Shown here: one piece after another, positions 33,613-42,769 of the stretch | Layout of the letters: each line of letters begins with the position of its first letter | Position numbering within the stretch: position 1 is the stretch's first letter | Assembly: GCF_014649755.1 (NCBI RefSeq) | Contig: NZ_BMTQ01000016.1 | Span: 1-64,000, forward strand | Direction: 5' to 3' | DNA: 64,000 nucleotides | Source of the DNA: Streptomyces litmocidini | GTDB taxonomy: Bacteria; Actinomycetota; Actinomycetes; Streptomycetales; Streptomycetaceae | Notes under the pieces: model-generated | Told to the model about the DNA's origin: nothing | The model's database searches: none | The model's input: only the letters and a program-made list of their open reading frames with translations | Translations under genes and position numbers: made by a program

Positions 33613-36600
33613 GTGCACCTCAAGGCCCTGACCCTCCGCGGATTCAAGTCGTTCGCCTCGGCCACCACGCTGCGGTTCGAACCCGGAATCACCTGCGTCG
33701 TGGGGCCCAACGGGTCGGGCAAGTCCAACGTCGTGGACGCCCTCTCCTGGGTCATGGGCGAGCAGGGCGCCAAATCGCTGCGCGGCGGCAAGATGGAGGA
33801 CGTCATCTTCGCCGGCACCACCGGGCGTCCGCCGCTCGGCCGCGCCGAGGTCTCGCTGACCATCGACAACTCCGACGGCGCGCTGCCCATCGACTACGCC
33901 GAGGTCACCCTCACCCGGATCATGTTCCGCGGCGGCAGCAGCGAGTACCAGATCAACGGCGACACCTGCCGGCTGCTCGACTTCCAGGACCTGCTCTCCG
34001 ACTCCGGCATCGGACGCGAGATGCACGTCATCGTCGGACAGGGACAGCTCGACTCCGTGCTGCACGCCGACCCGATGGGCCGCCGCGCCTTCATCGAGGA
34101 GGCCGCCGGCGTCCTGAAGCACCGCAAGCGGAAAGAGAAGGCGCTGCGGAAGCTGGACGCGATGCAGGCCAACCTCGCGCGCGTGCAGGACCTCACCGAC
34201 GAGCTCCGCCGCCGGCTCAAGCCGCTGGGCCGGCAGGCCGCCGTCGCCCGCCGGGCCGTCGTCATCCAGGCCGACCTGCGCGACGCCAGGCTCCGGCTCC
34301 TCGCCGACGACCTCGTCCGGCTCCGGGCGGCGCTGGCCGCCGAGGTCGCCGACGAGGCGGCCCTGCTCGCCCGCAAGGAGGCCACCGAGGCCGCGCTGCG
34401 CGCCGCCCTCGCCGAGGAAGCCGGCCTCGAGGCGGAGGCCCGCACCCTCGTGCCCCGCCTGGAGCGCGCCCAGCAGAACTGGTACGACCTCTCCCAGCTC
34501 GCCGAACGCGTGCGGGGCACCGTCTCCCTGGCCGACGCGCGCGTGAAGAGCGCCGCCACCGCGCCCGCCGAGGAGCGCCGCGGCCGCGACCCGGAGGACC
34601 TGGAGCGCGAGGCCGCCCGCGTCCGCGCACAGGAGGCGGAGCTCGAAGCCGCCCTGGAGGCCGCCGAGCGCGCCCTGGAGGACAGCGTCGCCCACCGCGC
34701 GGACCTGGAGCGCGCGCTCGCCGCCGAGGAACGCCGCCTCAAGGACGCCGCCCGTGCCATCGCCGACCGGCGCGAGGGCCTCGCCCGGCTCCACGGCCAG
34801 GTCAACGCGGCCCGCTCGCGCGCCGCGGCCGCCCGGGCCGAGATCGACCGGCTCGCCGCCGCCCGGGACGAGGCCGCGGAGCGGGCCGCCGCCGCCCAGG
34901 AGGAGTACGAGCAGCTCAAGGGCGAGGTCGACGGCCTCGACGCGGAGGACACCGAGCACGCCGAGCGGTACGAGGCCGCCCGCCGCGAACTCGCCGACGC
35001 GGAGGCCTCGCTCGGCGCCGCCCGCGAGGCCGCCGCCACCGCCGAACGCCGCCGCGCCGCGACCAGGGCCCGGCACGACACCCTCGCCCTCGGGCTGCGC
35101 CGCAAGGACGGCACGGGCGCGCTGCTCTCCGCCGGACTCAGCGGACTCCTCGGCCCGGCGGCCGAACTCCTCACCGTCGCCCCCGGACACGAGATCCCCG
35201 TCGCCGCCGCCCTCGGCGCCGCCGCCGACGCGCTCGCCGCCGACGGGCCCTCCTCCGCCGCCGAGGCCCTGCGCCTGCTGCGCAAGCAGGACGCGGGCCG
35301 GGCCTCGCTGATCCTGGCCGGAGCCCCCGAGCCGGAGCCCCCGACGGCGGCCGGAAGGCACCCGTACGCCGCCGACCTGGTCAGTGGACCCGCCGAAGTC
35401 CTGGTCGCCGTCCGCCGGTTGCTCACCGGAATCGTGGTCGTCGGGGACCTCGACGAGGCCGTCGAGCTGCTCAGGGCCCGACCCGAGCTGACCGCCGTCA
35501 CCGCCGAAGGCGACCTGCTCGGCGCGCACTTCGCGCACGGCGGCTCCGCCGGGGCGCCCAGCCTCCTCGAAGTCCAGGCGTCGGTCGCCGAGGCCGCCGC
35601 CGAGCTCGACGAACTGGGCGTGCGGTGCGAGGAGTTCGCGCTCGCGCAGCAGGAGGCCGCCGAACGGCGGCGCCGCGCCGCCGCACTCGTCGAGGAGCTC
35701 GACACCCGCCGCCGCGCCGGTGAGCGCGAGAGGTCCGCCGTCGCCCAGCGGCTCGGCAGGCTCGCCGGGCAGGCCAGGGGAGCGGCGGGGGAGGCCGAGC
35801 GGACCGCGGCGGCCGCCGCCCGCGCCCAGGAAGCCCTGGAGAAGGCCACCGCCGAAGCCGAGGAACTGGCCGAACGGCTCCTCGTCGCCGAGGAGATGCC
35901 GGCCGAGGACGAGCCCGACACCTCCACGCGCGACCGGCTCGCGATCGACGGCGCCCACGCGCGCCAGACCGAGATGGAGGCGCGGCTCCAGGTCCGCACC
36001 CACGAGGAGCGGGTCAAGGGGCTCGCCGGACGGGCCGACTCGCTCGACCGGGCCGCCCGCGCCGAACGGGAGGCACGCGTGCGTGCCGAGCAGCGCCGGG
36101 CCAGGCTGCGCCACGAGGAGCGGGTCGCGGGCGCGGTCGCCGCGGGAGCCCGCGCCCTCCTGGCCCATGTCGAGGTCTCCCTGGAGCGCGCCGAGCGGGA
36201 GCGGGAGGCGGCCGAGGCGGCGCGGGCCGAGCGGGAGCAGGGCCTGACGGCCGCCCGGGCCAGGGGCCGGGACCTCAAGGCCGAGCTCGACAAGCTGACC
36301 GACTCCGTGCACCGGGGAGAGGTGCTCGGCGCGGAGAAGCGGCTGCGGATCGAGCAGCTGGAGGCGAAGGCGCTGGAGGAGTTCGGCGTGGAGGCGACCG
36401 CCCTGGTCGCCGAGTACGGTCCGGACCAGCCCGTGCCCCCGCCGCCGGCGGTCGAGGGTGAGGAGGGGGACCCGGGGTCCGAGGAGCCGCGCCCGTTCGT
36501 CCGTTCGGAGCAGGAGAAGCGGCTGAAGGCCGCCGAACGGGCGTACCACCAGCTCGGCAAGGTCAATCCGCTGGCCCTGGAGGAGTTCGCGGCCCTGGAG

Positions 36601-37146
36601 GAGCGGCACCGGTTCCTCTCGGAGCAGCTGGAGGACCTGAGGAAGACCCGTACCGACCTGCTTCAGGTCGTGAAGGAGGTGGACCTGCGGGTCGAGCAGG
36701 TCTTCACCGAGGCCTACCGGGACACCGCCCGCGAGTTCGAGGGCGTCTTCTCGCGGCTCTTCCCGGGGGGCGAGGGCCGGCTGATCCTCACCGATCCGGA
36801 CGACATGCTCACCACCGGCGTCGAGGTGGAGGCCCGCCCGCCGGGCAAGAAGGTCAAGCGGCTCTCGCTGCTCTCCGGCGGCGAGCGCTCGCTCACCGCC
36901 GTGGCGCTGCTCGTCTCGATCTTCAAGGCCAGGCCCAGCCCGTTCTACGTGATGGACGAGGTCGAGGCGGCGCTCGACGACACCAACCTCCAGCGGCTCA
37001 TCGGGATCATGCGGGAGCTCCAGGAGTCCTCGCAGCTGATCGTGATCACGCACCAGAAGCGGACGATGGAGGTCGCGGACGCGCTGTACGGCGTTTCCAT
37101 GCAGGGCGACGGGGTATCCAAGGTCATCAGCCAAAGGCTCCGCTAG
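33613..37146 (+). CDS. smc: Chromosome segregation protein SMC
   Basis: This 1177-residue ATPase organises and segregates the chromosome with ScpA/ScpB. The Walker A motif GPNGSGKSN is near residues 32-40; two long Ala/Glu/Arg coiled coils flank a hinge at about residues 500-640. The ABC signature LLSGGERSLTA lies near 1088, and Walker B is VMDEVEAALDD near 1114. Length is typical. The GTG at 33613 lacks a ribosome site and lies 7 nt after TAGAGT, so the message may be leaderless. Confidence 0.98.
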   Translation: MHLKALTLRGFKSFASATTLRFEPGITCVVGPNGSGKSNVVDALSWVMGEQGAKSLRGGKMEDVIFAGTTGRPPLGRAEVSLTIDNSDGALPIDYAEVTLTRIMFRGGSSEYQINGDTCRLLDFQDLLSDSGIGREMHVIVGQGQLDSVLHADPMGRRAFIEEAAGVLKHRKRKEKALRKLDAMQANLARVQDLTDELRRRLKPLGRQAAVARRAVVIQADLRDARLRLLADDLVRLRAALAAEVADEAALLARKEATEAALRAALAEEAGLEAEARTLVPRLERAQQNWYDLSQLAERVRGTVSLADARVKSAATAPAEERRGRDPEDLEREAARVRAQEAELEAALEAAERALEDSVAHRADLERALAAEERRLKDAARAIADRREGLARLHGQVNAARSRAAAARAEIDRLAAARDEAAERAAAAQEEYEQLKGEVDGLDAEDTEHAERYEAARRELADAEASLGAAREAAATAERRRAATRARHDTLALGLRRKDGTGALLSAGLSGLLGPAAELLTVAPGHEIPVAAALGAAADALAADGPSSAAEALRLLRKQDAGRASLILAGAPEPEPPTAAGRHPYAADLVSGPAEVLVAVRRLLTGIVVVGDLDEAVELLRARPELTAVTAEGDLLGAHFAHGGSAGAPSLLEVQASVAEAAAELDELGVRCEEFALAQQEAAERRRRAAALVEELDTRRRAGERERSAVAQRLGRLAGQARGAAGEAERTAAAAARAQEALEKATAEAEELAERLLVAEEMPAEDEPDTSTRDRLAIDGAHARQTEMEARLQVRTHEERVKGLAGRADSLDRAARAEREARVRAEQRRARLRHEERVAGAVAAGARALLAHVEVSLERAEREREAAEAARAEREQGLTAARARGRDLKAELDKLTDSVHRGEVLGAEKRLRIEQLEAKALEEFGVEATALVAEYGPDQPVPPPPAVEGEEGDPGSEEPRPFVRSEQEKRLKAAERAYHQLGKVNPLALEEFAALEERHRFLSEQLEDLRKTRTDLLQVVKEVDLRVEQVFTEAYRDTAREFEGVFSRLFPGGEGRLILTDPDDMLTTGVEVEARPPGKKVKRLSLLSGGERSLTAVALLVSIFKARPSPFYVMDEVEAALDDTNLQRLIGIMRELQESSQLIVITHQKRTMEVADALYGVSMQGDGVSKVISQRLR

Positions 37147-37337
37147 AGAGTTTCTTCAAGATCACATTCAAGAGTTGAACTCAAGTGAGCTTGTTGCCCT
37201 CTGGTGACGGAAGGAGGCCCCCTCTTGACTTCGAAACTTGAAGGCATAGTCTCTGCAACGTTGCTTTTACCTTCACGTGGTGGGCGGCGTGAAGTTGTGC
37301 GCCACTGGAAGGGCTCGCCCCCCACCGAGGAGTCCAT
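37147..37337 (+). promoter_or_regulatory. Regulatory region of the sugar permease gene
   Basis: This 191-nt stretch is AT-rich for the genome. TTGACT (37225-37230) and TAGTCT (37247-37252), 16 nt apart, form a good promoter. Upstream lies the palindrome GAGTTGAACTC (37172-37182) amid other CAAG and CTTG words, and CTTC/GAAG repeats overlap the promoter. A sugar- or carbon-responsive regulator probably binds here. Confidence 0.6.
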
Positions 37338-38771
37338 GTGACCGACACCGCGCAGGCGCCCACGCCGCCGCCTTCCGAAGGCCGAGCCGCCCACCCGGAC
37401 CACCTCGGCCACGTCATCTTCATCACGGCCTCCGCCGCCATGGGCGGATTCCTCTTCGGATACGACAGCTCCGTCATCAACGGCGCCGTCGAGGCGATCC
37501 GGGACCGCTACGACATCGGCTCCGGCACCCTCGCCCAGGTCATCGCCATCGCCCTGATCGGCTGTGCCGTCGGCGCCGCCACCGCAGGCCGGATCGCCGA
37601 CCGCATCGGCCGCATCCGCTGCATGCAGATCTCGGCGGTGCTCTTCGCCGTCAGCGCCGTCGGCTCCGCGCTGCCCTTCGCCCTCTGGGACCTCGCCCTC
37701 TGGCGGATCATCGGCGGCTTCGCCATCGGCATGGCCTCCGTCATCGGCCCCGCGTACATCGCCGAGGTCGCGCCCGCCGCCTACCGCGGCCGCCTCGGCT
37801 CCTTCCAGCAGGCCGCGATCGTCATCGGCATCGCCATCTCCCAGCTGGTCAACTACGGCATCCTCCAGCTCGCCGACGGCGAACAGCGCGGCGAGATCGG
37901 CGGCCTGGAGGCCTGGCAGTGGATGCTCGGCGTGATGGTCGTCCCCGCCCTCCTCTACGGCCTGCTGTCCTTCGCGATCCCCGAGTCCCCCCGCTTCCTC
38001 ATCTCCGTCGGGAAGGTCGACCGGGCCAAGGAGGTCCTCGCCGAGGTCGAGGGCAAGGGCGTCGACCTGGACCACCGGGTGGACGAGATCGAGCAGGCCA
38101 TGCGCCGCGAGCACAAGTCCACCTTCTGGGACCTGTTCGTCTCCGGCAGCCGCTTCAGGCTGCTGCCCATCGTCTGGGTGGGCATCGGACTCTCGGTCTT
38201 CCAGCAGCTCGTCGGCATCAACGTCGCCTTCTACTACTCCGCGACGCTCTGGCAGTCCGTCGGCATCGACCCGTCCAGCTCGTTCCTCTACTCGTTCACC
38301 ACGTCGATCATCAACATCATCGGCACGGTGATCGCGATGGTCCTGGTCGACCGGGTCGGCCGCAAGCCGCTCGCCCTCGTCGGCTCCGTCGGCATGGCGA
38401 TCGCCCTCGCCTTCGAGGCCTGGGCCTTCTCCGCCGACCTCGTCGACGGAAAACTGCCCGAGACCCAGGGCGTCGTGGCCCTCGTCGCCGCCCACGTCTT
38501 CGTGCTCTTCTTCGCCCTCTCGTGGGGCGTGGTGGTCTGGGTCTTCCTCGGCGAGATGTTCCCCAACCGGATCCGCGCAGCGGCCCTCGGCGTCGCCGCC
38601 TCCGCCCAGTGGATCGCCAACTGGGCCATCACCGCCAGCTTCCCGTCCCTCGCGGACTGGAACCTCTCCGGCACCTACATCATCTACACGGTCTTCGCCG
38701 TGCTCTCGATCCCCTTCGTGCTGCGGTACGTCAAGGAGACGAAGGGCAAGGCGTTGGAGGAGATGGGCTAA
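37338..38771 (+). CDS. glcP: MFS sugar permease (GlcP-like)
   Basis: This 477-residue transporter of the sugar porter family has about 12 membrane helices. Family motifs are GYDSSVINGAVEAI near residue 39, GRIADRIGR between helices 2 and 3, PESPRFLISVGK after helix 6 and QQLVGINVAFYYS in helix 7. In S. coelicolor the permease at this position (GlcP) is the main glucose/H+ symporter; glucose as substrate is inferred from that. The GTG at 37338 is used because the ATG two bases upstream is followed at once by a stop. It is monocistronic. Confidence 0.93.
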   Translation: MTDTAQAPTPPPSEGRAAHPDHLGHVIFITASAAMGGFLFGYDSSVINGAVEAIRDRYDIGSGTLAQVIAIALIGCAVGAATAGRIADRIGRIRCMQISAVLFAVSAVGSALPFALWDLALWRIIGGFAIGMASVIGPAYIAEVAPAAYRGRLGSFQQAAIVIGIAISQLVNYGILQLADGEQRGEIGGLEAWQWMLGVMVVPALLYGLLSFAIPESPRFLISVGKVDRAKEVLAEVEGKGVDLDHRVDEIEQAMRREHKSTFWDLFVSGSRFRLLPIVWVGIGLSVFQQLVGINVAFYYSATLWQSVGIDPSSSFLYSFTTSIINIIGTVIAMVLVDRVGRKPLALVGSVGMAIALAFEAWAFSADLVDGKLPETQGVVALVAAHVFVLFFALSWGVVVWVFLGEMFPNRIRAAALGVAASAQWIANWAITASFPSLADWNLSGTYIIYTVFAVLSIPFVLRYVKETKGKALEEMG

Positions 38772-38797
38772 ACCCCGCTGCCCCTCTCCTCGCGACG

Positions 38798-38838
38798 ACC
38801 GCCCCGGTCGCGGGCCCCATGCCCGCGACCGGGGCGGT
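38798..38838. terminator. Bidirectional terminator after glcP
   Basis: An 18-bp perfect stem (38798-38815 with 38821-38838) and a 5-nt loop lie between glcP and the convergent monooxygenase gene. Confidence 0.85.
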
Positions 38839-38875
38839 GCGCCGTCCGGGGCCGTGAAGCGTGCGGTCCGCCGGT

Positions 38876-39847
38876 TCACGCCGCGAGCCGCGGCAGCACC
38901 TCCTCGCAGAACAGCCGGAGGCTCCGCCACCCCTCCTCGACCGGCATCCCGCCGCACAGCGGATGCAGCACCGGACCCTCCAGGCCGAGGGCCAGGCACT
39001 CCTCCGGGGTGACCACCCGGTAGACCCCCTCCGCCCGCAGCTCCGCCACCGTCGTGGCCGTGGACCGCACCGCCGAGCGGATGTCCTTCGACTGCCAGGA
39101 GGCGTACGTCCGCGCCTCGTGCAGGAAGTGCCCGCCGTGCTCGGCCCAGGTCCGGTCCGGGTCCTCCGACAGGTGCAGCAGCGGGGTCACCTCGGCCGGC
39201 ATCATCGTCCAGCCCTCCGTGCCGTACTCCGCACACCGCTCCCGGTAGTACTCCTCGAGATCCGGCAGGTGCGCGCTCGGGAAGAACGGCAGCCCGAGCC
39301 GGGCCGCCCGCCGGGCCGCGGCCCGCGACGAACCCCCCACCAGCAGCATCGGATGCGGCCGGGTGAAGGGCCGCGGGGTGACCCGTACCGTACGGCCCCG
39401 ATAGGTGAACGGCTCCCCGGTCCAGGCCGCGAGCAGGGTCTCCAGGAGCAGGTCCTGGAGCCTGCCCCGCCGGCCCCAGTCGACCCCGCGCTCCTCGTAC
39501 TCCTCCGGCCGGTAGCCGATCCCGGCCACCGTCACGAGCCGGCCGCCGCTCAGCAGGTCCAGGACCGCGATGTCCTCGGCCAGGCGCAGCGGGTCGTGCA
39601 GCGGGCCGATGATCGCCGAGACGGTGACCGCGATCCGGCGCGTCGCCCCGAAGACCGCGCCCGCGAAGGCGAAGGGGGAGGGCAGCCAGTTGTTCTCGAC
39701 CCCGTGGTGCTCCTCGGTCTGCACGGTGTCGACGCCGTGCTCGTCGGCGTACGCGGCCATGGCGAGCGCCGCCCGGTAGCGCTCCGAGAGGGAGTCCGGG
39801 GTCGCGCGGGGATCGACGAGGTTGAACCGTACGACGCTGAACGGCAT
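38876..39847 (-). CDS. Luciferase-like monooxygenase family protein
   Basis: This 323-residue TIM-barrel protein belongs to the LLM family of FMN- or F420-dependent oxidoreductases. Signatures are VDTVQTEEHHG near residue 40, a flavin-site VTVSAIIGPLHDPLRLAEDIAVLD-type segment near 75-98, and VAGIGYRPEEYEERG. The C-terminal half has LLVGGSSRAAARRAARLG. It is 52 nt downstream of the NCS1 permease gene on the same strand, so the two are probably co-expressed; a role in degrading an imported pyrimidine or similar heterocycle is a possible inference. It converges on glcP. Confidence 0.88.
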   Translation of the reverse strand: MPFSVVRFNLVDPRATPDSLSERYRAALAMAAYADEHGVDTVQTEEHHGVENNWLPSPFAFAGAVFGATRRIAVTVSAIIGPLHDPLRLAEDIAVLDLLSGGRLVTVAGIGYRPEEYEERGVDWGRRGRLQDLLLETLLAAWTGEPFTYRGRTVRVTPRPFTRPHPMLLVGGSSRAAARRAARLGLPFFPSAHLPDLEEYYRERCAEYGTEGWTMMPAEVTPLLHLSEDPDRTWAEHGGHFLHEARTYASWQSKDIRSAVRSTATTVAELRAEGVYRVVTPEECLALGLEGPVLHPLCGGMPVEEGWRSLRLFCEEVLPRLAA

Positions 39848-39899
39848 GGGAAGTCCCCCTTCGCTGGTGCGCGGAAGGGGGACGTTAGCTGACGTGGCG

Positions 39900-41354
39900 T
39901 CAGATGGAAACGGTCCCGCGCACCTCGGCGGGCGCCGCCGGCGCCTTCTCCGGCGTGCGCGGCAGCACCGCGTACAGCACGCCGGCGACCGCGATCGTCG
40001 CCGCCCAGCCCAGACCGTTCTCACCGATCCAGGACGGGGCGAGCGGGCCGGCGAACCAGTCCACCTTCGTGAACAGCAGGCCCACGACCAGCGCCACGGC
40101 CCACGCCGTCATCGCCTGCCAGGCGAAACCGCCCCGGTACCAGTAGGCGCTGGTCCTCGTGGTGTCCATCAGCGCCGCCGCGTCGTACGACCTCCGGCGC
40201 ATCATGTCCACGCCGAAGACCCCGATCCACGCCGAGAACGCCACCGCGAGCAGCGTCAGGAAGGAGATGAACGAGCCGATGAAGCTGGTCGCCACGACCA
40301 TCAGCAGGAAGCCGAAGACCAGGCTGATCGCCGCGTTCACGCTCACCGCCGCCGCGCGCGGCACCTTGATGCCCAGGGTCTGCGCCGTGAACCCGGCCGA
40401 GTACATCGACATCGAGTTGATCAGCACCATCCCGATCAGCGCGATCACCAGGTACGGCACGGAGATCCACATCGGCAGCAGCTCGCCGATGAAGGAGACC
40501 GGGTCCTGCGCCGAGGCCAGGTCCGGCGTGGACACCGCCATCACCGCGCCCATCAGCACCATCGGGAGCACCACGATCCCGGCGCCGCCGACCGTCGAGC
40601 CGACCACGGCCCGCGAGGAGGCCGTCCGGGGCAGGTAGCGCGTGAAGTCGGGACCCGAGGGCACCCAGCTGATGCCGCCGGCCGCGATCGTGCCGATGCC
40701 CGCCACCGTCATCGCCGTCGAACCCGCCGGCTTGTCGAAGACCGCCGACCAGTCGGTGCCGGCCACGAGATGGGCGAGGACGAGCACCGAGAAGGCGCCG
40801 AAGAGGTACGTCGACCACTTGCTGCACATCCGCAGCGCGTTGATCCCGAGGCCCGACACCAGGAACGTGCTGGTCACGAAGAGCAGCAGCGTCACCACGA
40901 TCAGAAGCGTGTTCGACCTCACGCCGAAGAGCAGGTCGAGGACGGTCAGCACCGCGTACGCGCCGGTGACCGCGTTGATGGTCTCCCACCCCCAGCGGGC
41001 CACCCAGATCAGCGCCCCGGGAAAAAGGTTTCCGCGCTGACCGAACACGGCCCGCGACAGCGCCATGCCGGGCGCCCCGCCGCGCTTCCCCGCGATCGAT
41101 ATCAGACCGACGATCCCGTACGAGAGGACCGGCGCCGCGGTCGCCACCGTCAGGACCTGCCAGAAGTTCAGGCCGTTGAAGACGACCAGACCGGCGCCCA
41201 TCGTGAGCAGCAGCACGCTGATGTTGGCCGCGACCCAGGTCGGGAACAGTTCGCGGACCCGGCCGGTCCGCTCGGCGTCGGGGACGGGTTCGAGACCGCG
41301 GGTCTCCATCGCGCCGTCGTGCGTCGTGCCTGCGGCTTCGGAGGCGTGGGGCAT
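39900..41354 (-). CDS. NCS1-family purine/cytosine permease
   Basis: This 484-residue membrane protein has about 12 helices and the NCS1 pattern (FPTWVAANISVLLLTMGAG in helix 1, WVPSGPDFTRYLPR between helices 5 and 6, and a DMMRRRSYDAAAL loop near the C terminus). Such permeases import cytosine, purines, allantoin or hydantoins with protons or sodium. The closest named relative is CodB, but the substrate cannot be told. It is divergent from ftsY and upstream of the LLM gene. The ATG at 41354 was chosen, although an in-frame Met 15 codons later is possible. Confidence 0.92.
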   Translation of the reverse strand: MPHASEAAGTTHDGAMETRGLEPVPDAERTGRVRELFPTWVAANISVLLLTMGAGLVVFNGLNFWQVLTVATAAPVLSYGIVGLISIAGKRGGAPGMALSRAVFGQRGNLFPGALIWVARWGWETINAVTGAYAVLTVLDLLFGVRSNTLLIVVTLLLFVTSTFLVSGLGINALRMCSKWSTYLFGAFSVLVLAHLVAGTDWSAVFDKPAGSTAMTVAGIGTIAAGGISWVPSGPDFTRYLPRTASSRAVVGSTVGGAGIVVLPMVLMGAVMAVSTPDLASAQDPVSFIGELLPMWISVPYLVIALIGMVLINSMSMYSAGFTAQTLGIKVPRAAAVSVNAAISLVFGFLLMVVATSFIGSFISFLTLLAVAFSAWIGVFGVDMMRRRSYDAAALMDTTRTSAYWYRGGFAWQAMTAWAVALVVGLLFTKVDWFAGPLAPSWIGENGLGWAATIAVAGVLYAVLPRTPEKAPAAPAEVRGTVSI

Positions 41355-41441
41355 GGGGGTACTCCGTTGGACAGATGTGGGGGAACCACCCACTGTACGT
41401 GCTCCGCCCATCGCCCCTTCGTGGCCGATACTGGACGGGTT

Positions 41442-42674
41442 ATGGAACTCATCCTTGCTGTAGTCATCGCTCTGGTCGTCGCGGTCGCCGTGACGAGCGG
41501 GCTCGTGATCAGCGGTCGCAAGAAGAAGCAGCTGCCGCCGGCCGAGCCGCCGTCCACCACGCCGACCATCACCGCTCCGCCCGCCGAGCCGCACGTCGGC
41601 GAGGAGGCGGAGACGCCGCGGGAGGAACCACGCCGCACGGTCGAGGAGGTCGAGCTCCCCACCGAGAAGGCCTCCGGGGCCACGGTCGTCGAGGAGCCGC
41701 TCGTCGAGGAGCCCCTCGTCGTGGAGCCCGGGGCCCCCGAGATCGAGGTGCCCGAGCCGACCGCCGGCCGCCTCGTACGGCTCCGGGCCCGGCTCGCCCG
41801 CTCCCAGAACTCGCTCGGCAAGGGGCTGCTCACGCTCCTGTCCCGCGAGCACCTCGACGAGGACACCTGGGAGGAGATCGAGGAGACCCTCCTCACGGCC
41901 GACGTCGGCGTCGCGCCCACCCAGGAGCTCGTCGACCGGCTGCGCGAGCGCGTCAAGGTGCTCGGCACCCGCACCCCCGACGAGCTGCGCGGCCTGCTCC
42001 GCGAGGAGCTCGTCACCCTCCTGGGCGACTTCGACCGCACGGTGAAGACCGAGAGCCCCGAGGACACCCCGGGCGTGGTCATGGTCGTCGGCGTCAACGG
42101 CACCGGCAAGACCACCACCACCGGCAAGCTGGCCCGGGTCCTCGTCGCCGACGGCAAGTCCGTCGTCCTCGGCGCCGCCGACACCTTCCGCGCCGCCGCC
42201 GCGGACCAGCTCCAGACCTGGGGCGAGCGCGTCGGAGCCCGCACCGTGCGGGGACCGGAGGGCGGCGACCCGGCGTCGATCGCCTTCGACGCGGTCAAGG
42301 AGGGCATCGCGGAGAAGGCCGACGTCGTCCTCATCGACACCGCCGGCCGGCTCCACACCAAGACCGGCCTCATGGACGAGCTCGGCAAGGTCAAGCGCGT
42401 CGTCGAGAAGCACGGCCCGCTCGACGAGGTCCTCCTCGTCCTCGACGCCACCACCGGCCAGAACGGCCTGATCCAGGCCCGCGTCTTCGCCGAGGTCGTG
42501 GACATCACCGGCATCGTGCTCACCAAGCTCGACGGCACCGCCAAGGGCGGCATCGTCGTCGCCGTCCAGCGCGAGCTGGGCGTCCCGGTCAAGCTGGTCG
42601 GCCTGGGCGAGGGCCCGGACGACCTGGCGCCCTTCGAGCCGGACGCCTTCGTCGACGCCCTGATCGGCGACTGA
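41442..42674 (+). CDS. ftsY: Signal recognition particle receptor FtsY
   Basis: This 410-residue GTPase docks ribosome-SRP complexes at the membrane. It has an N-terminal membrane helix (LILAVVIALVVAVAV, residues 3-17), an acidic Pro/Glu-rich A region to about residue 110, and the NG domain. GTPase motifs are GVNGTGKTTTTGKL near 216, DTAGRLHTK near 298 and TKLDGTAKGG near 360. The N-terminal anchor is typical of actinobacterial FtsY. ffh lies about 7.4 kb further on. A 22-bp-stem terminator follows. Confidence 0.97.
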   Translation: MELILAVVIALVVAVAVTSGLVISGRKKKQLPPAEPPSTTPTITAPPAEPHVGEEAETPREEPRRTVEEVELPTEKASGATVVEEPLVEEPLVVEPGAPEIEVPEPTAGRLVRLRARLARSQNSLGKGLLTLLSREHLDEDTWEEIEETLLTADVGVAPTQELVDRLRERVKVLGTRTPDELRGLLREELVTLLGDFDRTVKTESPEDTPGVVMVVGVNGTGKTTTTGKLARVLVADGKSVVLGAADTFRAAAADQLQTWGERVGARTVRGPEGGDPASIAFDAVKEGIAEKADVVLIDTAGRLHTKTGLMDELGKVKRVVEKHGPLDEVLLVLDATTGQNGLIQARVFAEVVDITGIVLTKLDGTAKGGIVVAVQRELGVPVKLVGLGEGPDDLAPFEPDAFVDALIGD

Positions 42675-42698
42675 CGCCTCGTACGGACACCCCGTACG

Positions 42699-42747
42699 GC
42701 ACGCGTGAGGGCCCCCGCCATCTCCTGGCGGGGGCCCTCACGCGCGT
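42699..42747. terminator. Bidirectional terminator after ftsY
   Basis: A perfect 22-bp stem (42699-42720 with 42726-42747) and a 5-nt loop TCTCC lie between ftsY and the convergent primase-like gene, which ends 23 nt beyond. Confidence 0.9.
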
Positions 42748-42769
42748 GCGGGCCGAAAACGCGTACGGG

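Noticed and set aside
33574..37134. A long leftward open frame opposite smc
   Set aside because: It mirrors smc codons; no recognisable domain and an implausible composition.
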